From Acinetobacter populi (GTDB taxonomy: Bacteria; Pseudomonadota; Gammaproteobacteria; Pseudomonadales; Moraxellaceae): a stretch of DNA of 64,000 bases. Positions within the stretch are counted from its first letter, which is position 1. Each line of letters begins with the position of its first letter. Both the position numbers and the translations under genes were made by a program. The DNA is taken from positions 1 through 64,000 of the forward strand of contig NZ_NEXX01000001.1 in assembly GCF_002174125.1 (NCBI RefSeq), given 5' to 3'. Shown one piece after another: positions 17,565 through 27,767 of this stretch. Below the pieces are notes generated by a model that saw only the letters and a program-made list of their open reading frames with translations, was not told the origin of the DNA and did no database searches.

Positions 17565-20500
17565 TCAAGAAACCTGTACCTGTTGACATAGCTCCCAAAA
17601 AGCCTTGTCTTTCATTTTCACAAGATTCTTGTGTCCATCAATATACAAGCTGTAATGCTTATCAAGCTTACGAATCGTTTCCATTAAGTGCTCTTGTTCA
17701 GATTTATCATCAACATTAAATATTGCTTTAATATCGCCATTACTAATCTGCGCTACACGATGAATTACCCACGTCAGAATATAAGCTGAGTAGTTATTTT
17801 CCCCAGTTTTAAAATGTGTAATGTCTTGTGTGGACAAGACCATACCTACCCCATATTCACGACCTTCTTTGAGAACCTTACGTAAACTTGGAAAGTCTTG
17901 AGACATAAAATTGTCAGCTTCATCAACAAGAATCATCTTAGTAATCTGCCTATAGTCTTCTTGAACTTGGGGTTTACCCTTTTTCTGCATTTGCGAGTAG
18001 AACAAATCCAAAGTCAAAGCAACAACAAGGTTCTGGACTTGAGCTGGATATCCAGCTAACTCAACGACTAATACACCATCTAGTAAGTCGTATAAGCTAG
18101 AACATAGATTATTATTCGACTCAAAAATTTCTAATTCATTTAAGCTTTCCAAAGCTGCATATAATGAATCAATAGAAGGCTCTGTAGCCTCAAATAGATT
18201 CCAAATATCTTTGATCGTTGGTGCTGGTAAACGCCATGTAGTGGTATCAGCTTTATCAATGCCTACTTGCTCATATGCATCTAAAACTAATTTACGTAAT
18301 GTAGCCTGCTGCTTAACACCCAGACTAAATGCTTTTGCCATCGTATCCGAAAAACTACGAGCCGTATGTACTGGTAACATTGGGGTATCCCCAAAGAGAC
18401 TTAAAGGGTTATAAGGTAATTTATAAAGCTTATGTGTTTGTACTGAATTAATTTCTATGAATGGATCATCTACATAATCAGACTTATAATCGAAGATTAA
18501 GATACCTATAGGGGCAGAATTTACATTCTTATCTTGATTCTGTATCAACTGAGTGATGAGTGATTTCGTAAATTGTGTTTTACCAGTCCCCATAGTACCG
18601 ATGATACCTGTATTAGTATTCATGAATTTAGCTGTATTAGTTGGTTCCCAATATAGCTGTTCACTTGTAAAAGTATTTTCCCCTAAAAGCACACGCAATG
18701 GCCTATTACTTTTAACAAGTATTGGTACAATTTCTTCAGTTGCCTCAGTTGCCTCAGTTGCCTCAGTTGCCTCAGTTGCCTCAGTTGCCTCAGTTGCCTC
18801 AGTTGCCTCAGTTGCCTCAGTTGCCTCAGTTGCCTCAGGCTCTTCTAAACTAGAGAACAAGTCAAACTGATTGTGGCTGCTTTCATTTTGAAGTGAAGCT
18901 TGATCTTCCACTCCTTCAATATAATTCAACTCTTCAAGGATCCTTGCATCCGACTCTTCTATGATTTCTATATCAGTAAAATTAGTTTCACCTTTTAAAA
19001 TAAAACTCTCAGGAATATGAACTAGACTCTTGCTCTCGCAATACGCCACTAGCTCGTTCAAAGGCTTAGAGATAAATTGATTCTGGCAAGCACCTGGTAG
19101 CTTAATAACAAGAATATCCTCGTCCAAAGTAAATTTTTCTTGGCAGAAAGTATTACTTTCAATAAATGCAAGGACAAACCCTTTTGGATAATTCTGAATA
19201 TTTGCTAATTGATAGTCACCCTGTAACCACCACTCACGTTCTTTCAATAATTGATCAAAATAATTCTCAGAATAGGTCTGATATAGTTGATATTTTTCTA
19301 CTTGCATCATGATTTGTCTTACAAACAAACCTCTATATAAATGCCCTGCTAAATCTCTTTTTCCAAATAAACAAGCTTCTAAGTATTGCTTTAATTTTTT
19401 AGCTTGTAGAATACCTTTATCATGTTTCTGTTTTTGTCCAACTTTAACTTCTAATGGAAGTAGATACATCCGTCCATTTTTAAAACCAACAAATAGAACA
19501 TCATCTGAAATCACACCATACTTTTTACCCTGACAATATGTACTGAAATCAGACTCTCCCATTTTCAACCCAATGTTGCCCGATACTCGAATCATCTCAG
19601 CTACACTTAATGGCACCCAAATAATATCACTATTAAAAAGGAGGCAATTTATATACTTATATGCAGCAATAATGCTTTTCTTTTCGCGTCTATCTTTTTC
19701 CTGCATAGTCAACATTTTTAATAGCCATTCACCATTAAAAGCATTGAATTCATCAATTCTCCCAGGTTCTCCTTGACTAAGAATTTGATCATAAAGATCT
19801 CTACGCTTAGTTACCGTAATCGCATCATAATTTGCTGAATTGGTATAATTATCAGAATAATGAATTAATACAACATCTTGCTGAGTTTTAAAAAAATCTA
19901 ACGTTACCTTTGGATCAATAATAACCGTCCATAAGCTGTCTTCATACGCACTATCAAGAAGAAGCTGTAGCTTATTAGATACTTTTAATGATAAGCCATT
20001 TGATTCATAGAAATTTTGATTCTTCCAAGCCGCATGGCTCAGCGCACTATAACGTTGCACAATCTGAATTGCAGGATTATTGTGATGAGGTAAACCTTTC
20101 AATCCTGCTGTTGTAAAGTAAGTGTTTTCTTGATGATAAGATGTCTCTCCAGCAAGTAACCCTCTACATGCAATTCCTGTTTTTTCAGCCTTTAAATCAA
20201 CATTTGCAACTTCAACAGGAGTATTATTTCGAATAAAAGTTAGATGAGCATATTTAAACTTCATCTCACTCGTAATTTCAAATTTACTATATGTAATTCT
20301 TCTACGAATGAGATCGGCGACTTGATCTGAATTTAGATCTTTTATCGATAACTTACATAGTTTTTTCAGATCAGTTTGGCTTGTGGCATCAGCCACTACG
20401 TCAAAGTAGGTATTAACCAACTCATCATCATATAAATTGACGTGAATTTTTGGAACATCTTGGGCTTTGACTCTCTGAATAAAGTCAACTAAACCAAGGA

Positions 20501-22805
20501 ATAGCTCTTGATTAAATTCATTATGGATTGAGTTTATTAATAAAGTATCTCTTTCACCTTGATTAAACAAAATTTTAAAAGCTTCAATAAATTCATTAGT
20601 TTTTTGTCGAACCAAAGGTTTAATATAGTCTAGCTTTGTCAACTTTTTGGGTATTACCTTAATCCACATAGGATGCTCGATTACGACCTGACTATAACTA
20701 AATTCATGATCAATATGCCAATTAAAAGGCAACAAGCCTTCAGCATTAAGCCTCCGAAGAGTAGTTGCATGTAATGTTTCAAAAGAATTTGTTTGATCTT
20801 CACGGCATGTTTTTATTAAATTTAAAAAATATGAGAGATTTAGTGGATGGATAGGACTTATATATTCACATCCATCCAATCTAAAGAAACCAATATTAAC
20901 CAACATCTTAGCATCAGAAGAGAGCATCCTTTTTGTAGGAATTTCATGTATAAGTTTCACATATTCATTGACTATAGATTCAACTATACTCGTAAATTCA
21001 ACTCCCCATGAAACCAAACTTATTACTGTATTTCGCTGTTCTAGATAGCTATACAGCTTTGTATAAGCATCTCCTAAAATAGGATAACTTGAAACAATAT
21101 CATCAACAGTAATTTCATATCCAAAAGCAGTTTTATTAGAAACTATTTTCTCTTCTACTAGATGAACTTCCAAATCAAGTAACTTTCTATATTCATTTTT
21201 AATCTTGTATTCTCGCCCCAAGATTGAAATCCGTAAATTCCTTGCATTATAAACTCCAAAGACTTGGTCATTAAAAAAATGTTGATAAGCTTCAATATTA
21301 AAGATTAGTGGTAAGCTCAAACTCGAAACAGATAAAATACCCTGAACTTCAAAATTTAAAGTTTTCTCACCATTTCTAAGACTAAAATTAACCTGTTCTT
21401 CTGTATTGAGTAGCCTATCAAAATCTACAGCTCCAAAATCATTGATATCAATAATTTCACCACATTTTTCTAGAGTATAAATAGAGTCTATATTACTATT
21501 AAAGCTAAAATCAGATTGATCCGTTTCTAGTACCAACTGTTCTTTAGATGGTACTAGTAAAAATTTATTTGCAAAAGAATCAATTGGAAAAATATTTTCA
21601 GGAATTATGAGAATTTTAAATTTAAAACACTCTTTTGGTTTAGATCTTTTTATCTCAAAATCTAAATACTTAATTTCTCCGTCAAACTCTATCTCTACTT
21701 CTAATATGGTTCTTTTACTAGATCTATTATTAATTTTAAAATCAGCAGACTTCTTAAATTTTCTTGTTGGTTTAAAATCACCCTCAGCCAACTGACCTTT
21801 TACAAACGAAATATCTATGTTAATTAATGAAGTAAGCGGTGAGACCTCTAAAATTAAATGATGATCACGAACAGCAGCACTTCCTTTCTGAGAACCATCA
21901 CCTCTAGTTCTATGATAAAACTTTTCAACAGAAGTAGTTAATCCTGAGAATTCAATGAAATCAATAGAATTTCTTTCTCGTTCTTGCTGACACTCACCGA
22001 AGTCTAAATTCTTTCTCCATGATTCTAGGTCATTCTTATCAAAATACTTCTCAATAAATTTCTCACTAAAATCCAAATCAACTAATTTTTCAACATATTC
22101 AGTTGGAAATTGCTCAACTATATATTCAATATCATCTTTTAATCTTTTATTTTCCCCTAACCGCTTCTCAATTTGGCTTATATTAGACCCGCTCCAGCTT
22201 TCTAATGCAGAATCATTTAAATAACCAAGCTCATTAAATTCAATTTTTCCATCTTGAACAGCATTAAAGAGCTCCCTAAAGCCGAACATCGTTGCGCCAT
22301 CAGCAAGAATAAGTTCAAACTGATGTTTTAAAAGTTGTTTAGAAATTTGATGGTCTTTAAAAGGACTTTCATCAATAAAATTCATCAAAGATTGATAAAT
22401 TTTCTTTGGATTCCAAATATTATCCGTTAATGTCAAGTCTCTGGAGGAATTATTCAATGTATCTAGAGAAGAGTTATGAATAATAAGTAAGATAGAATCT
22501 TTGAAATCCCCTGTTTGGCTTGAAACTAAATCTCTTAGACGAGAGATATAATTTTCAGAATAACCAATATCAAGGTCTGAATGAAGTACAGGAATGACTT
22601 TGTAACCATTTAATGTAAAATAGTAAAGACTATAACTTCCAAGTAAAAAAGAAGAAATAGCTTTTCGCTGGAATGCCTTAAACAGCTTTGAGCTGTTATT
22701 ATCATCTGGAGATTTAAAGTGTAATTTTTCACCTATTTTCAAATGACTTTCAGCCCAGTCAAAAAAGAGTTCAACTAAAAAATCTTCATATTGTTTTTTT
22801 GACAT
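17565..22805 (-). CDS. dptH: DptH, HerA/FtsK-like ATPase of phosphorothioation-dependent restriction
   Basis: About 1746 residues from the ATG at 22805, which has GGGGA 8 bp upstream; a GTG at 22826 would add 7 residues. The long N-terminal part lacks obvious motifs. Residues ~1324-1356 are an 11-fold Glu-Ala-Thr repeat, and immediately after comes the HerA/FtsK-like ATPase with Walker A GTMGTGKT (~1403-1410), the Walker B-like MILVDEADNF, and VLSTQDITHF. DptH works with DptF and DptG to damage DNA lacking phosphorothioate marks. The start overlaps dptG by 20 bp. Confidence 0.93.
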   Translation of the reverse strand: MSKKQYEDFLVELFFDWAESHLKIGEKLHFKSPDDNNSSKLFKAFQRKAISSFLLGSYSLYYFTLNGYKVIPVLHSDLDIGYSENYISRLRDLVSSQTGDFKDSILLIIHNSSLDTLNNSSRDLTLTDNIWNPKKIYQSLMNFIDESPFKDHQISKQLLKHQFELILADGATMFGFRELFNAVQDGKIEFNELGYLNDSALESWSGSNISQIEKRLGENKRLKDDIEYIVEQFPTEYVEKLVDLDFSEKFIEKYFDKNDLESWRKNLDFGECQQERERNSIDFIEFSGLTTSVEKFYHRTRGDGSQKGSAAVRDHHLILEVSPLTSLINIDISFVKGQLAEGDFKPTRKFKKSADFKINNRSSKRTILEVEIEFDGEIKYLDFEIKRSKPKECFKFKILIIPENIFPIDSFANKFLLVPSKEQLVLETDQSDFSFNSNIDSIYTLEKCGEIIDINDFGAVDFDRLLNTEEQVNFSLRNGEKTLNFEVQGILSVSSLSLPLIFNIEAYQHFFNDQVFGVYNARNLRISILGREYKIKNEYRKLLDLEVHLVEEKIVSNKTAFGYEITVDDIVSSYPILGDAYTKLYSYLEQRNTVISLVSWGVEFTSIVESIVNEYVKLIHEIPTKRMLSSDAKMLVNIGFFRLDGCEYISPIHPLNLSYFLNLIKTCREDQTNSFETLHATTLRRLNAEGLLPFNWHIDHEFSYSQVVIEHPMWIKVIPKKLTKLDYIKPLVRQKTNEFIEAFKILFNQGERDTLLINSIHNEFNQELFLGLVDFIQRVKAQDVPKIHVNLYDDELVNTYFDVVADATSQTDLKKLCKLSIKDLNSDQVADLIRRRITYSKFEITSEMKFKYAHLTFIRNNTPVEVANVDLKAEKTGIACRGLLAGETSYHQENTYFTTAGLKGLPHHNNPAIQIVQRYSALSHAAWKNQNFYESNGLSLKVSNKLQLLLDSAYEDSLWTVIIDPKVTLDFFKTQQDVVLIHYSDNYTNSANYDAITVTKRRDLYDQILSQGEPGRIDEFNAFNGEWLLKMLTMQEKDRREKKSIIAAYKYINCLLFNSDIIWVPLSVAEMIRVSGNIGLKMGESDFSTYCQGKKYGVISDDVLFVGFKNGRMYLLPLEVKVGQKQKHDKGILQAKKLKQYLEACLFGKRDLAGHLYRGLFVRQIMMQVEKYQLYQTYSENYFDQLLKEREWWLQGDYQLANIQNYPKGFVLAFIESNTFCQEKFTLDEDILVIKLPGACQNQFISKPLNELVAYCESKSLVHIPESFILKGETNFTDIEIIEESDARILEELNYIEGVEDQASLQNESSHNQFDLFSSLEEPEATEATEATEATEATEATEATEATEATEATEATEEIVPILVKSNRPLRVLLGENTFTSEQLYWEPTNTAKFMNTNTGIIGTMGTGKTQFTKSLITQLIQNQDKNVNSAPIGILIFDYKSDYVDDPFIEINSVQTHKLYKLPYNPLSLFGDTPMLPVHTARSFSDTMAKAFSLGVKQQATLRKLVLDAYEQVGIDKADTTTWRLPAPTIKDIWNLFEATEPSIDSLYAALESLNELEIFESNNNLCSSLYDLLDGVLVVELAGYPAQVQNLVVALTLDLFYSQMQKKGKPQVQEDYRQITKMILVDEADNFMSQDFPSLRKVLKEGREYGVGMVLSTQDITHFKTGENNYSAYILTWVIHRVAQISNGDIKAIFNVDDKSEQEHLMETIRKLDKHYSLYIDGHKNLVKMKDKAFWELCQQVQVS
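18738..18836 (-). repeat. 9-bp x 11 in-frame tandem repeat in dptH
   Basis: Eleven perfect copies of AGTTGCCTC (plus strand), coding Glu-Ala-Thr on the minus strand. They form a ~33-residue acidic/flexible linker between the N-terminal region and the ATPase domain. Slippage here changes linker length by three residues without breaking the frame. Confidence 0.95.
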
Positions 22806-24087
22806 AGATTGCATCCCCACTATCACTCATTTTTTCTACATTACCTAAGCGTTCATAAAACTCAACTAAGGCTTTCCTACTTTCCTTATCAAAAAATATT
22901 CCTCGTAGCTCTAGCTCTTTAATGACTTCATATAATCGAAGCTTTTCTCTTTTACCAATTACTAAATTAGTCAACAACAATAGATATTCTTGAGTAAGAA
23001 CAAATACTGTTCCCGCACTTCCTCTAGATTGCGTAAAAGGTTTAAGAATTATATTTTTTATTGCTCGTACAACATTAACATTGCGGCTTGCTCGTGTTTC
23101 CCCTTTAGCGAATTGTGCTTTATATAACCGCTGTAATTCATCTAAAATTGATGATAAATCCAGTAAATCGCTATCAGAAATTGGTAGACCACGATCTTTA
23201 GAAAAGTCTTGGCAATATTTTTTTAAGGGTTCAATGTCTTGATCTGTTAAAGTTGTTCTTAGTTGCCATAAAGGGACTTTTTGTTCCACATTACTCTGTA
23301 AGCTTTCAGTTAATGCAAGTATAGGAAATATTGATTCGAGCCCTTTCTCCACCAATTTGTAACCACTTCGTTGTAATGATACACGTTCCCGACTAGCCCT
23401 TTCCGTATCCAAAATGAAATAACAATCTTTAATTTCGGGCTCTTTAGCTTCTCTCCAACTATTTATAACTATTGATAGTTGAGCTGTATAGATACAGATA
23501 TAAATCTCTATAAACAATTGAATATTTTCTAAAAAATATTTTGAGTTAGTAGTTAAAAAAATTAAATCTTCTGAAAAAATAGTTGATAGCTTAGGCAAAT
23601 AGGAGTTAATCCCCGAAATATCTAACGCATTGCTGGGAAACATTTTCTCAAATGATTCAAAAATTAGTTGTTCTATAAAATTTAAGTTATTTACTTCATC
23701 TTGATAGACATAACCTCTTTTTAGTAAGGTTTTAAGAAGGCTAACTATTCTTCTCTCAGCTGATAAGTTATGGGTATCATCCGATAATGAAAAAATACGC
23801 AATTTAGGAGATATCTTAGCAACACTTTTGTTTAAAAAATAAATATCTTCAATAACTTGCCAAGCTTGCCTATCAGATACTTGATGTTTAAACTTTTCTT
23901 CAAACTCCTGATGAAATATTTTCAATTCAGTTTCTATTTTATTTTCTGAGACTAACCCATAAAGTTCTTTTAGAAATAGGTTAGTTACAGTATCCCAATT
24001 GAAGTCATTACTATTCTCGTTAGTACTGATAGGATAAAATGTTGCCATACTATTACTAGCTGGCTTTAAGTTATTAATTAAGCTCAT
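22786..24087 (-). CDS. dptG: DptG, phosphorothioation-dependent restriction protein
   Basis: 433 residues, assigned as DptG mainly from its place between dptF and dptH and from its similarity in length and character to DptG proteins (mostly helical, a short hydrophobic FLENIQLFIEIYICIYTAQL stretch, FVLTQEYLLLLTNLVIGKRE near the C-terminus). It starts 2 bp after the dptF stop and overlaps dptH. It has no recognised catalytic motif and is required with DptF and DptH for restriction in studied systems. Confidence 0.85.
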   Translation of the reverse strand: MSLINNLKPASNSMATFYPISTNENSNDFNWDTVTNLFLKELYGLVSENKIETELKIFHQEFEEKFKHQVSDRQAWQVIEDIYFLNKSVAKISPKLRIFSLSDDTHNLSAERRIVSLLKTLLKRGYVYQDEVNNLNFIEQLIFESFEKMFPSNALDISGINSYLPKLSTIFSEDLIFLTTNSKYFLENIQLFIEIYICIYTAQLSIVINSWREAKEPEIKDCYFILDTERASRERVSLQRSGYKLVEKGLESIFPILALTESLQSNVEQKVPLWQLRTTLTDQDIEPLKKYCQDFSKDRGLPISDSDLLDLSSILDELQRLYKAQFAKGETRASRNVNVVRAIKNIILKPFTQSRGSAGTVFVLTQEYLLLLTNLVIGKREKLRLYEVIKELELRGIFFDKESRKALVEFYERLGNVEKMSDSGDAIYVKKTI

Positions 24088-24089
24088 CC

Positions 24090-25694
24090 TCAGCCCCCAA
24101 CCTCAATACAATTATCTTCTAAAATAAATTTAATTTCATTCGAACTACTTTTAAAATTAATTCGACTAGATTTATGTGCAAAGTTTATTAATCTATTTAC
24201 AATTTCATTCAGAACAACTACTACACTTCTATCATTCTTGTTTGGCCTATATCCTAATCTTAATTTATTTAATAGCTCATACAAATTGATATCTATAGAA
24301 AAACTATCTCTTAGGTCTCTACTTTCTTCTGAAAAATCTTTAATTTTAATATAGACATTGAAGCTCCCACTTCCCTTTTTTTGCTGGGTGTTTTCTATTG
24401 CCGAAAAATCAGGAGTGAGTTTGAGGTGTGAAATTACTTGATAATTCTCATATTCAGTCATTAAAAATTGATCATCTTCCAAATATGGGGCTTTCTTATT
24501 TATATAACTTCTTAAAGCACTAAATAGCTCTTTATTATAGAAATTTCTTAAAACTTGTTTAGACTTAGCTGGATCATAGTATTTATGATTCCTATAAATA
24601 TCTAAATAACTCAACAATAAATTTTCTGTAAAATCTTCCTCAAATTTCTTGTGAAAATTATTACCTAAGTCTATAAATTTCAACAAGTAAAATAGTCTTA
24701 TATATGAACTAGAGCTATTTAAATTTTTAATCATTAACTCTGATAAAATTTGTTCACAGAATACTTGAAAGTCGTCAGAGAGGCCGCTTAATTCATATGC
24801 AATTACGAAACGATCAATTGTCTTGGTTCTCAATCTAGATGGATCAAATTCAATAGCTTTTTCTAAAATTTCATTATCACTGCAACTGAATAGATTATTA
24901 AAAAGATAGTCTTTCCCTGCTACAAGCTCATAAATTAAATCTAAAAATGTTCTGGCAGTAATAAACTGATTTCGGAATAATCTAATTTTCAGTAATAGCT
25001 CAACTAATACTCGTTGTATTTGTATATTACAAAGCAACTTGTAATTTACAAACTTTAAAAAGTCAGGACCACTTAATCCTTCAAATTCCTCTCTCTCGAA
25101 TAATCTATAAAGTTCAGATGTAGGTGAAGTTATTCGATGAAGAATCTGTAGCAGGAACTCACTATCATAACCATCCTTAGTAATTTCAAATTTTGGATAG
25201 TTCTCAAAATTAATAAAATTAAAGTCCTCTGAGCTTTCTTGACACTCTAAGTATTTTTTCAGCTTTTGCCTAATTGAAGAATTTTGTGCTTCTTCAGCAT
25301 AGTTTCCTAGCATCCCAATATTTATTCCGATGACTAAAGAATGATTCCCCTCTTCAAACTCACTAAAAATTTTGTCTAAAGTAACGATAGCCGTATCGTG
25401 TGGCTCAAAACTATGTGTAGCATCTAAATGGAACTTAATATAAGGGCTGTCATACTGCTGCTTAGCTCGCACTAATAATTCGGATTTACCATCCCCACTA
25501 CTTCCACAAAGAAAAATAACTTTTTTTGACTTTTCTGTTATTCCTGCCAACAACTCCATGACATCGTGTTCAATGGGCATAGCAACATATAAACTTTCTT
25601 TTACTGTGGTTAAGTTCTCATCAAGTTCATTTTCTGTTGTAACCGCATATGATGAAGATTTTGATAATACACCTAATGCATTAATAAACTGCAT
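24090..25694 (-). CDS. dptF: DptF, phosphorothioation-dependent restriction protein (P-loop)
   Basis: 534 residues. The P-loop GSSGDGKSELLV is at ~64-75, preceded by KKVIFLC, with the following AIVTLDKIFSEFEEGNHSL and LVIGINIGMLGNY typical of DptF. It is the first gene of dptF-G-H plus the small gene, all on the minus strand and tightly spaced. The start at 25694 lies only ~74 bp from the end of the IS30-type element at 25769, so its native promoter region is either very short or interrupted. Confidence 0.92.
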   Translation of the reverse strand: MQFINALGVLSKSSSYAVTTENELDENLTTVKESLYVAMPIEHDVMELLAGITEKSKKVIFLCGSSGDGKSELLVRAKQQYDSPYIKFHLDATHSFEPHDTAIVTLDKIFSEFEEGNHSLVIGINIGMLGNYAEEAQNSSIRQKLKKYLECQESSEDFNFINFENYPKFEITKDGYDSEFLLQILHRITSPTSELYRLFEREEFEGLSGPDFLKFVNYKLLCNIQIQRVLVELLLKIRLFRNQFITARTFLDLIYELVAGKDYLFNNLFSCSDNEILEKAIEFDPSRLRTKTIDRFVIAYELSGLSDDFQVFCEQILSELMIKNLNSSSSYIRLFYLLKFIDLGNNFHKKFEEDFTENLLLSYLDIYRNHKYYDPAKSKQVLRNFYNKELFSALRSYINKKAPYLEDDQFLMTEYENYQVISHLKLTPDFSAIENTQQKKGSGSFNVYIKIKDFSEESRDLRDSFSIDINLYELLNKLRLGYRPNKNDRSVVVVLNEIVNRLINFAHKSSRINFKSSSNEIKFILEDNCIEVGG

Positions 25695-25768
25695 AACACC
25701 CTCACTATGCTATTGATCAATATTCTAAATTTATTTAATTTACCATAAAATCAAGCTTATAATAGGCG

Positions 25769-26833
25769 GATTCAAGCAGCAAGTGCAATGGTATGATAAC
25801 TAGCCATCATTTCACTGGGCGTAAGCCATCCTAAAGTTTTCCGTGGACGATGATTTAAGGCATCTTCTATTTCCTGAATCCGCTCGGCAGTCACGCCATC
25901 AAATGATGATGATTTTGGCAGATACTGTCGAATTAAACCATTACTATTTTCATTGCGTGCCCTTTGGTTTGATTTATAGGGATCAGCAAAATAGGTATCA
26001 ATTCCTCGCTCTTGAAGCCGTTGATGCTCTGAAAACTCCTTACCATTATCAAATGTCACACTATAGGCTTGGCTGCTTTTTAAGCGCACTATACAGTGAT
26101 CTATCGTCTTCGTTGACTGCCTTGTTATACCAAGATAGACAATATGAATAAATAAACTCTTGCGCTCAACCAAGGTTAAAATAGCGCCTTTATGATGCTT
26201 GCCAATCACAGTATCTGCTTCAAAGTCTCCTAGTCTTGTTCGATTATTTATTTCAACATCACGACAATGAATACTGGTTCTATTATTTATTTGACCTCGG
26301 TGATCATTATTCTTAATACCACGTTTTCTATAAGTTTTTTGGCTTCGTAAATGTAGATAGAGTTTACCGCCTTGAGCCTTGTCCCGATAGACATACTGAT
26401 AAATCCATTCATAGCAAGGCACATCTGACCAACCACGATATCTTAATGCTCCCTCTATTTGCTCAGGCGACCATTTGCAGTGCAATAGATGGGCAACATA
26501 GGCATAGGCAAATTCTGAGAACTCAGATGATTTATGGTATCTACGTTGTTTTGAAAGCTGCTGAGCTTGTTTAGGCCTATAGCCACGTTGACCGGTATTT
26601 CGTTTAATTTTACGATGGGTTGTAGAGATTGAACGTCCTAATGAACGTGCAATCTGTGAAAGCGAAATATTGCTTTTCAAAGCTTCATAAATTTCGTATC
26701 TTTCATCTTGAGAAAGTTGGGTGTAGTGCTTCATTTTGTGCTTTCCAATTGCGAGTTGAAAAAAATCAGAATGATTGTAATACACCTAACTTTTTCAACT
26801 ATATACAAATGTGTTGCACTTGATTATTGAATC
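25769..26833 (-). mobile_element. IS30-family insertion sequence
   Basis: About 1.07 kb with one transposase gene. Imperfect inverted ends are visible: 25769-25788 (GATTCAAGCAGCAAGTGCAA) and the complement of 26814-26833, sharing GATTCAA and AAGTGCAA around a 5-bp mismatch block. No convincing target duplication could be picked out by eye. It is inserted just upstream of dptF, in the same orientation. Confidence 0.85.
25772..26785 (-). CDS. IS30-family transposase
   Basis: 337 residues and apparently intact. The N-terminal HTH reads YTQLSQDERYEIYEALKSN and ISLSQIARSLGRSISTTHRK. The DDE domain shows LGDFEADTVIGKHHKGAILT, YSVTFDNGKEFSEH and the C-terminal ARNENSNGLIRQYLPKSSSF carrying the E. 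The stop codon lies inside the terminal inverted repeat. This is close in layout to ISAba125-type elements of Acinetobacter. Confidence 0.95.
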   Translation of the reverse strand: MYYNHSDFFQLAIGKHKMKHYTQLSQDERYEIYEALKSNISLSQIARSLGRSISTTHRKIKRNTGQRGYRPKQAQQLSKQRRYHKSSEFSEFAYAYVAHLLHCKWSPEQIEGALRYRGWSDVPCYEWIYQYVYRDKAQGGKLYLHLRSQKTYRKRGIKNNDHRGQINNRTSIHCRDVEINNRTRLGDFEADTVIGKHHKGAILTLVERKSLFIHIVYLGITRQSTKTIDHCIVRLKSSQAYSVTFDNGKEFSEHQRLQERGIDTYFADPYKSNQRARNENSNGLIRQYLPKSSSFDGVTAERIQEIEDALNHRPRKTLGWLTPSEMMASYHTIALAA

Positions 26834-27077
26834 TACGATATAAAATAACTTTCTATGATGATAAATAATGTAGGAGTCATACTACATTCCTCTCATGATA
26901 AGTATAACTTACCATAGTTGTTACCACTCACCTTAAATACGATACAAATATGTTGGCAATGAATTGTTCATATTGCGATGGCAATTGACCTAGAGAGCCT
27001 ATCGATATACGAGGCAGGTACTCATACAATCATTGCTCAAATCATGAAAGCCTTTGGCAGTCTTAAACTACATTTCC

Positions 27078-27317
27078 TTAAAACAAATCTCGCTCTACTG
27101 GTATGTTTTGCTCTCGATCAACCATGAAGTTTTCAAGCCCTTGTAAATCACGAGTTTCATTGAAAAAATCTGCCCATGTGCGAGGCTTTTCGGACAAAAC
27201 CACCTCCCCTTTGGCATTTTTACGGATGTAAACTACTTTACCTTTAAATTGGTATTCCTTGGGCAGTAGTACCACCTGACTTTGCCCATTCATAAAAACT
27301 TTAGCTGTATTACTCAT
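27078..27317 (-). CDS. VapB-type antitoxin (AbrB/SpoVT fold), no toxin partner
   Basis: 79 residues from MSNTAKVFMNGQSQVVLLPK; in-frame starts at 27320 and 27341 are possible. This is the standard VapB opening, followed by the tail DFFNETRDLQGLENFMVDRE. VapC would normally follow within a few bases, but the sequence after 27078 has early stops in all minus-strand frames and no PIN-domain motifs. It is therefore an orphan antitoxin, possibly left after the IS30 insertion event ~250 bp away. Confidence 0.82.
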   Translation of the reverse strand: MSNTAKVFMNGQSQVVLLPKEYQFKGKVVYIRKNAKGEVVLSEKPRTWADFFNETRDLQGLENFMVDREQNIPVERDLF

Positions 27318-27402
27318 CATCTCACCACTAACTATAAACATTCTATACTCAGATCTGAACCCAATTTTACGAAAATTCGATAAGTATCACCAACAGCTGT
27401 GC

Positions 27403-27717
27403 TTATTGTTTTCCTACTTCTTCAAACATACCATTTTTGTTCAGATTCATCTGTTTGATCGGCTGACCAGTCATTTGAGCAATCTCCAAAAGATTAAAAG
27501 CCATTTCTTGCCCTAGCTGTTCACGACGAACAGCTTCAACAATTTCCTGCATGTTTTGAAATTCTTCAAGACTCATAACAACAGCTTCAGGCTTATCGTT
27601 CGTGCAAACAAAAACTGGTTTATGGCTATCTTTAATACTTTGAACAATTTTACTCCAAGAGTTACAAAGATCAATCACTGAAACAACCGCACCATCAATA
27701 AAAGTTAATCTGTCCAT
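27403..27717 (-). CDS. Phd/YefM-family antitoxin, orphan
   Basis: 104 residues. The N-terminal half has the Phd/YefM pattern: a short strand, LCNSWSKIVQSIKDSHKPVF, VCTNDKPEAVVMSLEEFQNM. The C-terminal tail (AQMTGQPIKQMNLNKNGMFE) would bind a toxin. No RelE/Doc-type toxin gene lies on either side. The next gene on the strand is the VapB antitoxin, 60 bp away. Confidence 0.75.
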   Translation of the reverse strand: MDRLTFIDGAVVSVIDLCNSWSKIVQSIKDSHKPVFVCTNDKPEAVVMSLEEFQNMQEIVEAVRREQLGQEMAFNLLEIAQMTGQPIKQMNLNKNGMFEEVGKQ

Positions 27718-27767
27718 ATTTAAAACCTCATCCTATAGATATCAATATAGCCATTCTTTAAGATTGT

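Noticed and set aside
18553..18870. Plus-strand ORF rich in Val-Ala-Ser repeats
   Set aside because: It is only the antisense reading of the Glu-Ala-Thr repeat in dptH.
26880..27077. VapC toxin after the VapB antitoxin
   Set aside because: All minus-strand frames are interrupted early and no PIN-domain acidic motif is visible.
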